A stretch of DNA of 39,385 nt from an uncultured bacterium (lineage in GTDB: Bacteria > Bacillota > Clostridia > Lachnospirales > Lachnospiraceae). The notes beneath the pieces are model-generated. The model searched no databases. It saw only the letters and a program-made list of their open reading frames with translations, and was not told the origin of the DNA. Shown here in pieces: positions 1-7,609 of this stretch (position 1 is its first letter; every line of letters starts with the position of its first letter). The translations under genes and the position numbers were made by a program. Where the stretch lies: NCBI GenBank assembly GCA_947651225.1, contig CANSYK010000030.1, positions 1 to 39,385 on the forward strand. The letters are read 5' to 3'.

Positions 1-52
1 TAGCGCAAAGTGGGGAGTGCAGATTGTGAGAATGAATTTTCAAACACGCTCT
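1..52 (-). repeat. Partial copy of dispersed palindromic repeat (left contig end)
   Basis: The reverse complement begins AGAGCGTGTTTGAAAATT and reads into CTCCCCACTTTGCGC. It is identical over 50 bases to the right end of the window (39336-39385) and closely matches the first half of the full copy at 10119-10299. The copy is cut by the window edge, not by a visible deletion. Confidence 0.85.
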
Positions 53-114
53 AGCCGTTTCAGAATGATTTTTTTTTCATGCCCCGCTTGTTGTCGTAGA
101 AAATGCCATAGTCA

Positions 115-423
115 TTAAGCAACTGGCTGTTCACGCCCCATAATATCCATGACCGCCGTGTTGTCCGTGCGCTTTTTCTCGTGCATGATAAACGCCTCGT
201 CTGCCGCACCGAGAAGCCCGTTTGTGCCGGAAATCATATCGAAGCTGTCCTCTGACTCCAACTTGCGGGTGTGGTGAACCACCAACAGGCAGACACCGTA
301 TTTATCGCTGAATGATTTCAGCTTTGTCACAATCTCATAGTCACTGGAATAACTGTACCTGTCCCCGCCGGCCTCACGCACTTTTTGGAGCGTGTCAATA
401 GTAATCAGCCTTGCGAAAAATAT
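115..423 (-). pseudogene. Fragment of a RepA/AAA_25-type mobile-element ATPase
   Basis: Reading from 423 down to 115, the frame gives ARLITIDTLQKVRE followed by LLVVHHTRK, SGTNGLLGAADE and MDIMGREQ. These are the Walker B and downstream motifs of RecA-like ATPases (AAA_25, RepA-like) found on Firmicutes plasmids and integrative elements. The Walker A half is missing: a stop lies at 427-429 where homology ends. The C-terminal part is lost by 115, where the reading continues only in another frame. The only start codon is an internal GTG at 381, so this is a remnant, not a gene. It marks old mobile DNA at the left of the window. The family assignment is from motif recognition. Confidence 0.6.
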
Positions 424-581
424 TATCTAATATTCTTCATCAACAGATAGCGGCAGGACAGGAAACGGAGAAGATAAGGAAAGAGGGCGAAGCAAATGCT
501 TATATTAAAAGAACTATTAAGCGAAATAGATATATTTAATGATATGGATAGCAACAAAAACTAAAAGGAATAAGAGGGCAA
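424..581 (+). other. Junction region with an unrecognised open 3' fragment
   Basis: One frame is open from 411 to the TAA at 537-539 and ends in a charged stretch (IRKEGEANAYIKRTIKRNRY), which looks like the C-terminus of a lost protein. No start with a ribosome site is seen. It could be chance reading. The Mrr-type gene begins 43 bases later, preceded only by a weak AGAGGG ribosome site. Confidence 0.25.
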
Positions 582-1508
582 ATGGTTACATATGATTTTC
601 AAACTATAAAAATTGTTGATATTACGCTGCCAACGGTTGATAATTTGCCTAATTTAAAGAAGGTAACGTATGTTAAGTCTTCTGGAGAATATAAGGAATC
701 ATATCAGTCAAATGCTTTTATGAAAAAAATGTATGATAAAGCAATGTATGATATTGTTTTATTAACTTTAAAAGCAATATTTGATGCAAATAATCCAAAT
801 GTAGAAGCGATTGTACTTAATGGTAAAGTAAATACAATAGATAAATCAACAGGTAAGGCAATTTCACCATATATATTATCTGTAAATGTTTCAAGAGAAA
901 GTTTTAAAGATCTTAATTTAGAATATATTGATTCAAAGGAATGGTTTAAGAGTTCAAAAGGAATATCGGCTACAACATTTACGAAAATTACGCCAGTTGC
1001 TCCTGTGATAGAGATAAGCAGAGAAGATTCAAGATTTATTGATGGTTATGAAGTGGCTGATAAATTAGATGAGTCTGTAAACTTAGCTGCTATTGATTGG
1101 CAAGATTTTGAAAATTTCATTCGTGAGGTATTTGCTGAAGAATTTAATTCAAATGGTGGAGAGGTAAAAATTACTCAAGCAAGTAGAGATGGTGGTGTTG
1201 ATGCGATTGCATTTGATCCAGATCCAATTAGGGGTGGTAAAATTGTTATTCAAGCAAAACGTTATACAAATGTTGTAGGTGTATCGGCAGTTAGGGATTT
1301 ATATGGAACTGTAATGAATGAGGGTGCAACAAAAGGAATTCTTGTTACAACATCCAATTATGGAAATGATGTATATGAATTTGCAAAGGGAAAACCTTTA
1401 ACGTTAATGAATGGGGCAAATCTGTTGTTTTTGCTTGAAAAACACGGACATAAGGCTAAAATTGATCTAAAAGAAGCCAAAGAACTGAATAATCAAAATA
1501 ATTCTTAG
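582..1508 (+). CDS. Mrr-type restriction endonuclease (type IV-like)
   Basis: The protein has 308 residues. The C-terminal 140 residues form an Mrr_cat PD-(D/E)XK domain. IDWQDFENFIREVF carries the leading acidic residue near 177, SRDGGVDA gives the catalytic Asp near 207, and IQAKRY gives the Q-x-K motif at 224-226. After these comes the family's VRDLYG...KGILVTTSNYG...LMNGANLLFLL tail. Known Mrr family members cut DNA carrying foreign methylation. The N-terminal 165 residues are not recognised and may sense substrate. No methyltransferase is paired with it, which fits a stand-alone methyl-directed enzyme. The ribosome site is weak (AGAGGG, spacing about 5). It lies among mobile-element debris and is AT-rich, consistent with horizontal transfer. 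The catalytic fold is well supported; the target is unknown. Confidence 0.85.
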   Translation: MVTYDFQTIKIVDITLPTVDNLPNLKKVTYVKSSGEYKESYQSNAFMKKMYDKAMYDIVLLTLKAIFDANNPNVEAIVLNGKVNTIDKSTGKAISPYILSVNVSRESFKDLNLEYIDSKEWFKSSKGISATTFTKITPVAPVIEISREDSRFIDGYEVADKLDESVNLAAIDWQDFENFIREVFAEEFNSNGGEVKITQASRDGGVDAIAFDPDPIRGGKIVIQAKRYTNVVGVSAVRDLYGTVMNEGATKGILVTTSNYGNDVYEFAKGKPLTLMNGANLLFLLEKHGHKAKIDLKEAKELNNQNNS

Positions 1509-1721
1509 GCATTGATTTGTTACTGGTGCCAAAATTGCCATAAATGTTTGAAAAGTGTATATAAGAACGTGATTCTAATTACAAAAAAGGGAAGCAATAA
1601 AATTTAAGCATTTACAAACACTAAAGGTTAAAGAAAATTAGAAAAAATATATTGATATAGGACATAAATATATGCTATTTTCCTTGTTAGAAGAAACAGT
1701 TGCAGATGCTGTTATTGGTCA

Positions 1722-1979
1722 TTGATAAGCGCAAAAGCATATCGGGATAAAAAGGCTTTACCGCTTGTGGAGAAGTTGAAAGAGGTAGTAAAAAATCTGA
1801 CTATCAAATGCGTACAGCTTATGGGGTAGGGCAAGAAGTTGAACGCCAAAGTGGACGGGCAACAGAAACAGATTAGCCGCTTGACGGATAAGGTCATGGA
1901 GCAGATCAAGACGAATAATAATACAATCCGCAATCTGACTGGGGAATATAAAAAGATAGAGAAGACGTTGGAACGATAG
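1722..1979 (+). pseudogene. Remnant of a coiled-coil mobile-element protein
   Basis: In one frame this reads SAKAYRDKKALPLVEKLKEV, then a TAG stop at 1827-1829, then KKLNAKVDGQQKQISRL and DKVMEQIKTNNNTIRNL, ending at a TAG at 1977-1979. The heptad-like spacing of L, I and V suggests a coiled coil, as at the C-terminal end of some mobilisation proteins, but the parent family cannot be named with certainty. The in-frame stop and the missing N-terminus mark it as broken. The rest of the 560-base gap between 1509 and 2070 shows no other gene. Confidence 0.4.
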
Positions 1980-2041
1980 GAAATGTGGGGTGTGGCGGTT
2001 GCTATGCCCTATATTTTATAGTGGTAAACGGAGAATGAAAG

Positions 2042-2050
2042 TGGTATAAT
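2042..2050 (+). promoter_or_regulatory. Extended -10 promoter for the APH-like gene
   Basis: TGGTATAAT (TG at 2042-2043, TATAAT at 2045-2050) is a full extended -10 element about 39 bases before the chosen start at 2089. The matching -35 (TGGTAA, 2022-2027) is poor, as is common with an extended -10. Confidence 0.5.
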
Positions 2051-2088
2051 CAAATCTATAAATCGGGAATATGAATGGGAGAAAATAT

Positions 2089-2871
2089 ATGATTCAAAAA
2101 GAAGTTTTACATGGCGGAAGAAACGGTAAAATATCAAAAGAAGAAAATAAAGTAATTCGTCCAGGAAATAAATGGACTTCGCATGTACAGTCATTTTTAT
2201 CATTTATGCATGAAAACGGGTTTAATAATATTCCTAAACCATATGGAATTAACGAATCTGGAATGGAAATGGTTTCTTTTGTGGATGGAACTGTTTATAA
2301 TGACGGTTTACCGAATGAGATTCTAACAGATGAGATTTTGGTTGAAGTGGCAAAATTACTTCGCCGATATCATGATATTGGAGAAAAGTATGTTCAGCGA
2401 TTAACGGGAGAAGAAGTTTGGATGTTGCCTAAACAATTACCAGTAGAGGTTATGTGCCATGGGGATTTTGCACCTTATAACATAACTTTTGTTGACGGGT
2501 GTGTGCATGGGATAATCGATTTTGATACATTACATCCAGGACCAAGAATTTGGGATGTTGCATATGCAGTATATAGATGGATTCCGTTTGTTTCACCGAA
2601 AAATCCTGATTATTATTATAATTTATATGAACAGATTCGTAGATTAAAGTTATTTGCAGACGCCTATGATTTAAAGAATAATGAAAGAGAACAGTTGCCC
2701 AATATGATAATTCAACGGATAAACAGTCTTGTTGCATATATGAGAAATGAGGCAGATTCTGGAAATGAAGATGTTCGGAAAAATATAGAAGATGGACATT
2801 TGAATTTGTATTTGGATGATATTCAATATATAAAAGAGTCTCAAAAGAATATACTGGAAGGAATATTGTAG
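2089..2871 (+). CDS. Aminoglycoside phosphotransferase (APH) family kinase
   Basis: This is a protein of about 260 residues with the APH/choline-kinase catalytic signature MCHGDFAPYNI (Brenner motif, catalytic Asp) followed by HGIIDFDTLHPGPRIWDVAY (metal-binding IDFD). It is probably a cytoplasmic small-molecule kinase. The family includes antibiotic-resistance enzymes, but also many kinases of unknown substrate, and nothing here identifies the substrate. The start at 2089 is preferred over an in-frame ATG at 2071 because GGGAG sits eight bases before 2089. It has its own extended -10 promoter and no co-transcribed partner. The length is normal for the family. Its place in a decayed accessory region suggests acquisition with the island. 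Confidence 0.8.
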   Translation: MIQKEVLHGGRNGKISKEENKVIRPGNKWTSHVQSFLSFMHENGFNNIPKPYGINESGMEMVSFVDGTVYNDGLPNEILTDEILVEVAKLLRRYHDIGEKYVQRLTGEEVWMLPKQLPVEVMCHGDFAPYNITFVDGCVHGIIDFDTLHPGPRIWDVAYAVYRWIPFVSPKNPDYYYNLYEQIRRLKLFADAYDLKNNEREQLPNMIIQRINSLVAYMRNEADSGNEDVRKNIEDGHLNLYLDDIQYIKESQKNILEGIL

Positions 2872-2898
2872 CTTTGTTAATAAAAGATTAATTTGGGG

Positions 2899-3063
2899 GC
2901 GTATGAACCTAAGAAAGTCATTTTAGAACAGATAAGGATACAGCCGGAAGTGGATTATGAAAAATGTTCAGAACTGCTGTACAAATTTGTTACACAAGTA
3001 TGTGATTATTTTGAAATCAGATTCGGACAGAGTATAGAAAAGATGGAAGCCTGCAAAGATTGA
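2899..3063 (+). pseudogene. C-terminal fragment of a helicase/type III restriction-like protein
   Basis: The frame reads AYEPKKVILEQIRIQPEVDY, then a helical stretch (CSELLYKFVTQVCDYFEIRF), and stops at the TGA at 3061-3063. This resembles the tail of large DEAD/DEAH helicase-like restriction proteins of gut Firmicutes. No start codon, Walker motif or N-terminus remains. The identification is from memory of similar proteins and is tentative. It runs directly into the next fragment. Confidence 0.35.
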
Positions 3064-3653
3064 AAAAAGAAATTGTGATTGGAACAAATGAAAGATTAAC
3101 ATTTATGGAAATATGCGAGTTGGAGCTAGAGGGAAAGCGAATAGTTGCGTGACAAATACAGCGCTTATTCTTTTAGGGAGAGAGGAATCGCTATATTTGT
3201 TTGATGGATTTATTCCAAGAATAACGTGGACTTTATATAATGGAGATGGTTCTGTTAAAGCATACGAGCATTTTGATATGCCGCTTCTTTTGGCTGTTGA
3301 TAAAACCTATGCAAAGATTAGGAACGAAAAATATCGTTATATTGCGGGGCAGCAAACTCTATACTGGATGAGGTTGATCAGTATGATCCTGATGTAGTGG
3401 AAGAAATTTTGAACAATTGCATTGCTCATTCTAATTATCAACTACGAGGGAAAATCAATGTGGAAGAATTTGAGGATAGATTGGTATTTATCAATGAAGG
3501 TAACTTTATTCCAGAAACAGTAGAGCGGGCACTTGAAGAAGGATATAAGCCACCCTATTACAGGAGCGGATTTTATATCATGCAATGGTTAATCTTTATA
3601 TGATAGATACAAATGCAATGGGGATACCCATGATGTATTAGATTCAAAGGGAT
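3060..3653 (+). pseudogene. Frameshifted AlbA_2/ATP-binding transcriptional regulator
   Basis: Pieces of one protein lie in successive frames. IGTNERLTFMEICELELEGK (from 3060) is followed from about 3150 by ALILLGREESL, LFDGFIPRITWTLYNGDG and YAKIRNEKYRYIAGQQTL. After a frameshift near 3359 comes LDEVDQYDPDVVEEILNNC, then HSNYQLRGKINVEEFEDRLV and PETVERALEEGYKPPYYR. A second shift near 3562 leads to AMVNLYMIDTNAMGIPMMY and a TAG stop. The order matches the AlbA_2 (Schlafen-like) plus HATPase_c_4 family of DNA-binding regulators. At least three disruptions and missing segments show that it is dead. The longer intact stretches (3113-3397, 3397-3603) are not separate genes. Confidence 0.65.
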
Positions 3654-3654
3654 A

Positions 3655-3947
3655 TAGTTCGGACAGGATCCCCGCTTCTGTGGCTGCAAAAGGGACATCC
3701 GTAAGGCTGGTCTTGCATTTAAGTTTGGCGGCAACGGCAAGGCACAGAAGGATACCCAAAGGAATATGTTTGTTGTCACTGCGCTTGTCTGGGAGGGCAA
3801 GGGGAGGAGGTCTGTAAGCCCCTGCTTCTTCATTGTAAGGATAATATCACCGGTCAGATTGGGAAAGGACATTTCAGCTGCATCTATTTGTCCAGTGCGG
3901 ATTGCCTCAAAAACTTTCTCTTTATCTTTTTTACATATCTGTATCAT
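3655..3947 (-). pseudogene. N-terminal fragment of a transposase-like protein
   Basis: From an ATG at 3947 the minus strand reads MIQICKKDKEKVFEAIRTGQ, then IDAAEMSFPNLTGDIILTMK. A frameshift near 3790 changes frame to DKRSDNKHIPLGILLCLAVA and KLKCKTSLTDVPF, and the homology fades near 3655. This looks like the N-terminus of a transposase seen in Clostridia, but the insertion-sequence family cannot be named with confidence. No terminal inverted repeats were found. It abuts the broken regulator on the opposite strand and is probably the scar of an insertion. Confidence 0.45.
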
Positions 3948-4053
3948 AAGCCGCCTCTGTTTTGTTGTAATAATAGGGGAAATCCCCTGCTTATTATAGC
4001 AGATTTTTTTGGCTTTGCCCAAAAGACTAATTGAAGTATTCTTTTGAAATCAG

Positions 4054-4082
4054 TGGAAAAGTATATGCGGATGTGCTAAAAT
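4054..4082 (+). promoter_or_regulatory. Promoter of the nuclease/R-M cluster
   Basis: TGGAAA (4054-4059), 17 bases, TAAAAT (4077-4082), with a TG one base before the -10 hexamer (extended -10). It lies 91 bases before the TTG start at 4173 and is the only good candidate between the transposase scar and the cluster. Confidence 0.45.
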
Positions 4083-4172
4083 TAAAGAGTTTGACGAGAA
4101 GTAAGGTCTTTTAGGGAGCAGCTATAAAAATTTTATGGCAGTCATGTATCATTATGAAATGAGGTAAAAGTA

Positions 4173-5069
4173 TTGGCAGAGATAAAATTATTCTCTATAA
4201 ATGAAGGAGTAAAGGAATGTACATCATCTGAGGTGGTTTTGGAAAAAGAACTTCAGATGTTGATAGAGCAGAATATGGAAATATTCTTTGGAGTGCGGTT
4301 TTTAAAAAGTGAGTATGCTGTTACAAATGGGCGCATGGACAGTATTGGAATTGATGAAAATAACAGTCCTGTTATATTTGAATATAAGCGTAGCCAGAAT
4401 GAAAACGTAATTAATCAGGGATTGTTTTATCTTGATTGGCTGTTAGACCATAAGGCAGATTTTAAATTATTGGTTATTGATAAATTGGGAATGGAAGCGG
4501 CTGACAGTATAGACTGGTCTGTTCCATGTGTTATTTGTGTTGCACACGATTTTACAAAATATGATATGCACGCAGTCAATCAGATGCAGAGGAATATTAA
4601 ATTGGTAAGTTATCGCAGGTATGATAACGGTATGCTCCTTCTTGAACATTTAAATGCACCAAATGTAAAGCCGATTATGGAAAATGCGGGAGCTGAAAAT
4701 GGTACAAAAAATAGTAAGCAGAAAACCCATTTGGAAAAATTAGCGATGATTTCTGAAAATATGAAAAATCTTTACCATTCTATATGTGATTTTATTGAAT
4801 CTTTAGGGGATGATATTGTATCGAATCAACTTAAATTATATCTGGCATATAAGAAAGTTCAAAATATGGTATGTATCGAAATATACAACAAACAGATTAT
4901 ACTGTTTTTGAAGCTTAATCCAGAAACTGTCGAATTGGAAAACGGGTTTACGAGAGATATGCGCAGCATTGGACATTATGGCACGGGGGACTTGCAGATA
5001 ACGATTAAAAATGCTGCGGATTTTGAAAAGGCAAAGCCTCTATTGCAGAGAGCATATAATGAGATATAA
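4173..5069 (+). CDS. DUF5655 protein with PD-(D/E)XK nuclease-like N-terminus
   Basis: The protein has 298 residues and starts at TTG, supported by GAGG about nine bases upstream. Residues about 45-90 contain GRMDSIGIDENNSPVIFEYK, the D-x(n)-E-x-K layout of PD-(D/E)XK enzymes (compare DUF91/NucS). The C-terminal 110 residues (from about 195) match the DUF5655 pattern, ending RSIGHYGTGDLQITI with a closing helix. Family members are often annotated as hypothetical endonucleases next to restriction systems. It lies 57 bases before the methyltransferase on the same strand and is probably co-transcribed with the R-M pair. It may act as an accessory nuclease or be an independent passenger. The fold is fairly sure; the function is inferred. 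Confidence 0.65.
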   Translation: MAEIKLFSINEGVKECTSSEVVLEKELQMLIEQNMEIFFGVRFLKSEYAVTNGRMDSIGIDENNSPVIFEYKRSQNENVINQGLFYLDWLLDHKADFKLLVIDKLGMEAADSIDWSVPCVICVAHDFTKYDMHAVNQMQRNIKLVSYRRYDNGMLLLEHLNAPNVKPIMENAGAENGTKNSKQKTHLEKLAMISENMKNLYHSICDFIESLGDDIVSNQLKLYLAYKKVQNMVCIEIYNKQIILFLKLNPETVELENGFTRDMRSIGHYGTGDLQITIKNAADFEKAKPLLQRAYNEI

Positions 5070-5126
5070 GGGGTAGTTGTAGCAGAATGTATAAAGGGAT
5101 ATATTGCATGAAAGCAGAGGAAGAAG

Positions 5127-6614
5127 ATGTTAGATTGTGTTATTGAATGTACAAATAGATATATTGACGATATGCCTAAAAAAGAGCGTAAAATATACGG
5201 TCAGTTTTTTACAAGTAAAGAAACGGCACGTTTTATGGCAGAGTTATATACTATCCCTGAAAATTTGTCAAAGGTTCGTATTTTAGATGCAGGAGCAGGG
5301 TCAGGGATATTATCTTGTGCGCTTTTAGAACGATTGGAACAGTTTGATTCTGTTCATTCGATAGAATTAACCTGTTATGAGAATGATGATAATATTTTGG
5401 GATTGTTAAAGGAGAATTTGTATATTTGTCAGGCAAATTCAAAAAAAGATATTCGAATTAATATCATTACGGATAATTACATTACAAGCCAGTATTTAGA
5501 CTTCAATCATATGTTAGGCGGCAATCCCGAGCCTAAGAAGTATGATTTTGTAATTGGAAATCCTCCATATATGAAGATACCTAAAAATGCGCCGGAAGCA
5601 ACGGCTATGCCGGAAGTTTGTTACGGCGCCCCCAATTTATATTTCATCTTTGCCGCAATGGGATTATTCAATCTTGATGATGACGGCGCAATGGTATATA
5701 TTATCCCTCGTTCATGGACTTCTGGGGCATACTTTAAGCGGTTTAGACAGTATTTTCTGACAGAAGGAAAATTAGAACATATTCATTTATTTGTAAGCAG
5801 GAATAAGGTGTTTGATAAAGAAGATGTCTTGCAGGAAACGATCATAATAAAAGTAAAAAAGACAAATCAAACGCCAGAAGATGTTACAATCACTTCTTCA
5901 CAGTCAAATAATGATTTTGATAATCTGACTTCGCTGACTGTGCCGTATAGCCTTGTGGTTTCGGGAGATGATTATTACGTTTATTTAGTAACAGATGAAA
6001 AAGAAGTTTCTGTGTTGGAGCGACTACATAGATTTGATAAAACTTTGCCGGATATTGGACTGAAAATGAAAACGGGCTTGACAGTTGACTTTCGCAATCG
6101 TGAGATACTTCGTGATGATGCGGAGGAAGGTGCAATTCCACTCTTTTATTCGCAACATATCAAGCAGGGCGAAGTGCAGTTTCCTATTCAGAAAGAACAC
6201 GAGTATGTGGTGACAGATCAAAGGGGTTTGGTGCAGGACAATCGAAATTATTTGTTTGTCAAACGATTTACTGCAAAAGAAGAAAGGCGCAGACTACAGT
6301 GCGGGGTATATTTAGCAAAGAAGTATCCGCAGTATAAAAAAATCAGTACACAGAACAAGATAAATTTTGTAGATGGACTGACGACGGAAATGTCAGAGTG
6401 CCTTGTGTATGGATTGTATGTAATTTTTAATTCTACGCTTTACGATAAATATTATAGAATTCTGAATGGTTCAACGCAGGTAAATTCAACAGAAATAAAC
6501 GCAATGCCTGTGCCTGATTTAGAAAGCATACAGGAAATGGGCAGAAAACTGATGAAAAGCAAGGATATGTCAGAGAATAATTGTAATATGATATTGGAGG
6601 GATACTGTGGGTAA
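5127..6614 (+). CDS. N6-adenine DNA methyltransferase of BsuBI/PstI-type R-M system
   Basis: The protein has 495 residues. N-terminal YGQFFTSKETARFMAELY is motif X, DAGAGSG at 54-60 is the AdoMet-binding motif I, and NPPY at 145-148 is catalytic motif IV of adenine-N6 methylases. The C-terminal half is a target-recognition region with an Eco57I-like layout, ending with the INAMPVPDLESI segment typical of this group. It should methylate adenine in the site cut by the neighbouring nuclease. For characterised BsuBI/PstI relatives the site is CTGCAG; here that is inference. Its last eight bases overlap the GTG start of the endonuclease, implying translational coupling. GAGGAAG gives the ribosome site. 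Several CTGCAG sites occur elsewhere in the window, for example near 7931 and 14305. Confidence 0.88.
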   Translation: MLDCVIECTNRYIDDMPKKERKIYGQFFTSKETARFMAELYTIPENLSKVRILDAGAGSGILSCALLERLEQFDSVHSIELTCYENDDNILGLLKENLYICQANSKKDIRINIITDNYITSQYLDFNHMLGGNPEPKKYDFVIGNPPYMKIPKNAPEATAMPEVCYGAPNLYFIFAAMGLFNLDDDGAMVYIIPRSWTSGAYFKRFRQYFLTEGKLEHIHLFVSRNKVFDKEDVLQETIIIKVKKTNQTPEDVTITSSQSNNDFDNLTSLTVPYSLVVSGDDYYVYLVTDEKEVSVLERLHRFDKTLPDIGLKMKTGLTVDFRNREILRDDAEEGAIPLFYSQHIKQGEVQFPIQKEHEYVVTDQRGLVQDNRNYLFVKRFTAKEERRRLQCGVYLAKKYPQYKKISTQNKINFVDGLTTEMSECLVYGLYVIFNSTLYDKYYRILNGSTQVNSTEINAMPVPDLESIQEMGRKLMKSKDMSENNCNMILEGYCG

Positions 6615-7524
6615 AATTGATGAGGCAAGAGAACTTCTGAAAATGCTCGGAATGCCTAAAGCGCAGCAGGCGGATATTTGCTGCTATGTATTGTTGGCAA
6701 TGGCAGGGATAAAGCGGGATACATTATGGAAAAATGCCAGAAATGAGTGGATTCGTATCCATGATATTATCCAGTTTGCTAATACATATTATGGTTCGAC
6801 TTATGCGGAAAACAGCAGGGAGACTTTTCGTAAGCAGGCACTACATCATTTTCGTAATGCTGCGCTTGTAGAAGATAATGGAAAAGCCACAAACAGTCCT
6901 AATTATAGGTATAGGCTTACAGAAGAAACATTGCAGATGGTAAGGGCATTTCAAACATCAGAGTGGCAAAAAGCTATGCATCGGTTTTTGAAGTATCACG
7001 AAAAGCTGGTAGACATTTATGCTTCAAAAAAGAAAATGACGATGATGCCGGTGCGTATTAATGGAGCTGATTTTCAATTTTCTACAGGGAAGCACAATGA
7101 ATTGCAGAAAGCTATTATTGAGGGATTTGCGCCACGATTTGCACCTAATTCAGAATGTTTGTATGTTGGAGATACCATAGAGAAAGATTTGGTAAAAAAT
7201 GTTGATAAGCTGAAAGAATTAGGATTTGAAATAACTTTGCATGATAAGATGCCGGATGTGGTTTTATACAGAGAGGATAAGAACTGGATATATTTTGTAG
7301 AATCAGTGACTTCCGTAGGACCAATGGACGCTAAAAGAATATTGGAAATAGTGGAGATGACGAAGAATGTAACAGCAGGAAAAATCTTTGTGACGGCATT
7401 TCTTGATTTTAAGACATATAAGAGATTTTCGGAAACGTTGGCATGGGAAACAGAAGTCTGGATTGCCGAGATGCCGGAGCATATGATACATTTGAATGGG
7501 GATAAGTTTTTGGGACCGAGGTAA
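6607..7524 (+). CDS. BsuBI/PstI family restriction endonuclease
   Basis: The protein has 305 residues. The N-terminal part (about 1-130) looks helical with a winged-helix character. The C-terminal catalytic domain is clear: GKHNELQKAIIEGFAPRFAP (161-180), YVGDT (186-190), DKMPDVVLY (213-221), FVESVTSVGP (230-239), AWETEVWIAE (279-288) and the terminal NGDKFLGPR. These are the BsuBI_PstI_RE hallmarks. It is a type II enzyme expected to cut CTGCAG unless methylated. The start is GTG at 6607, preceded by GGAGG inside the methylase gene, giving an eight-base overlap. The order methylase then nuclease favours protection before cutting. The length is normal and no key motif is missing, so the system looks active. 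Confidence 0.92.
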   Translation: MGKIDEARELLKMLGMPKAQQADICCYVLLAMAGIKRDTLWKNARNEWIRIHDIIQFANTYYGSTYAENSRETFRKQALHHFRNAALVEDNGKATNSPNYRYRLTEETLQMVRAFQTSEWQKAMHRFLKYHEKLVDIYASKKKMTMMPVRINGADFQFSTGKHNELQKAIIEGFAPRFAPNSECLYVGDTIEKDLVKNVDKLKELGFEITLHDKMPDVVLYREDKNWIYFVESVTSVGPMDAKRILEIVEMTKNVTAGKIFVTAFLDFKTYKRFSETLAWETEVWIAEMPEHMIHLNGDKFLGPR

Positions 7525-7551
7525 AAGCGAGAGTAACTTAATGAAAGTAAT

Positions 7552-7580
7552 TTGATTTTTCGATATACATTGGCGATAAT
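7552..7580 (+). promoter_or_regulatory. Promoter of the P-loop ATPase gene
   Basis: TTGATT (7552-7557), exactly 17 bases, GATAAT (7575-7580). It lies between the endonuclease stop and the ATPase start at 7610, so the ATPase probably has its own transcript. Confidence 0.6.
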
Positions 7581-7609
7581 GTTTTCAAAGAACAAAAGGG
7601 AGATTAGAT

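Noticed and set aside
3573-4022. 149-codon minus-strand frame as a full gene
   Set aside because: Only 3655-3947 has transposase-like sequence, and its homology changes frame near 3790. The rest is readthrough of broken DNA.
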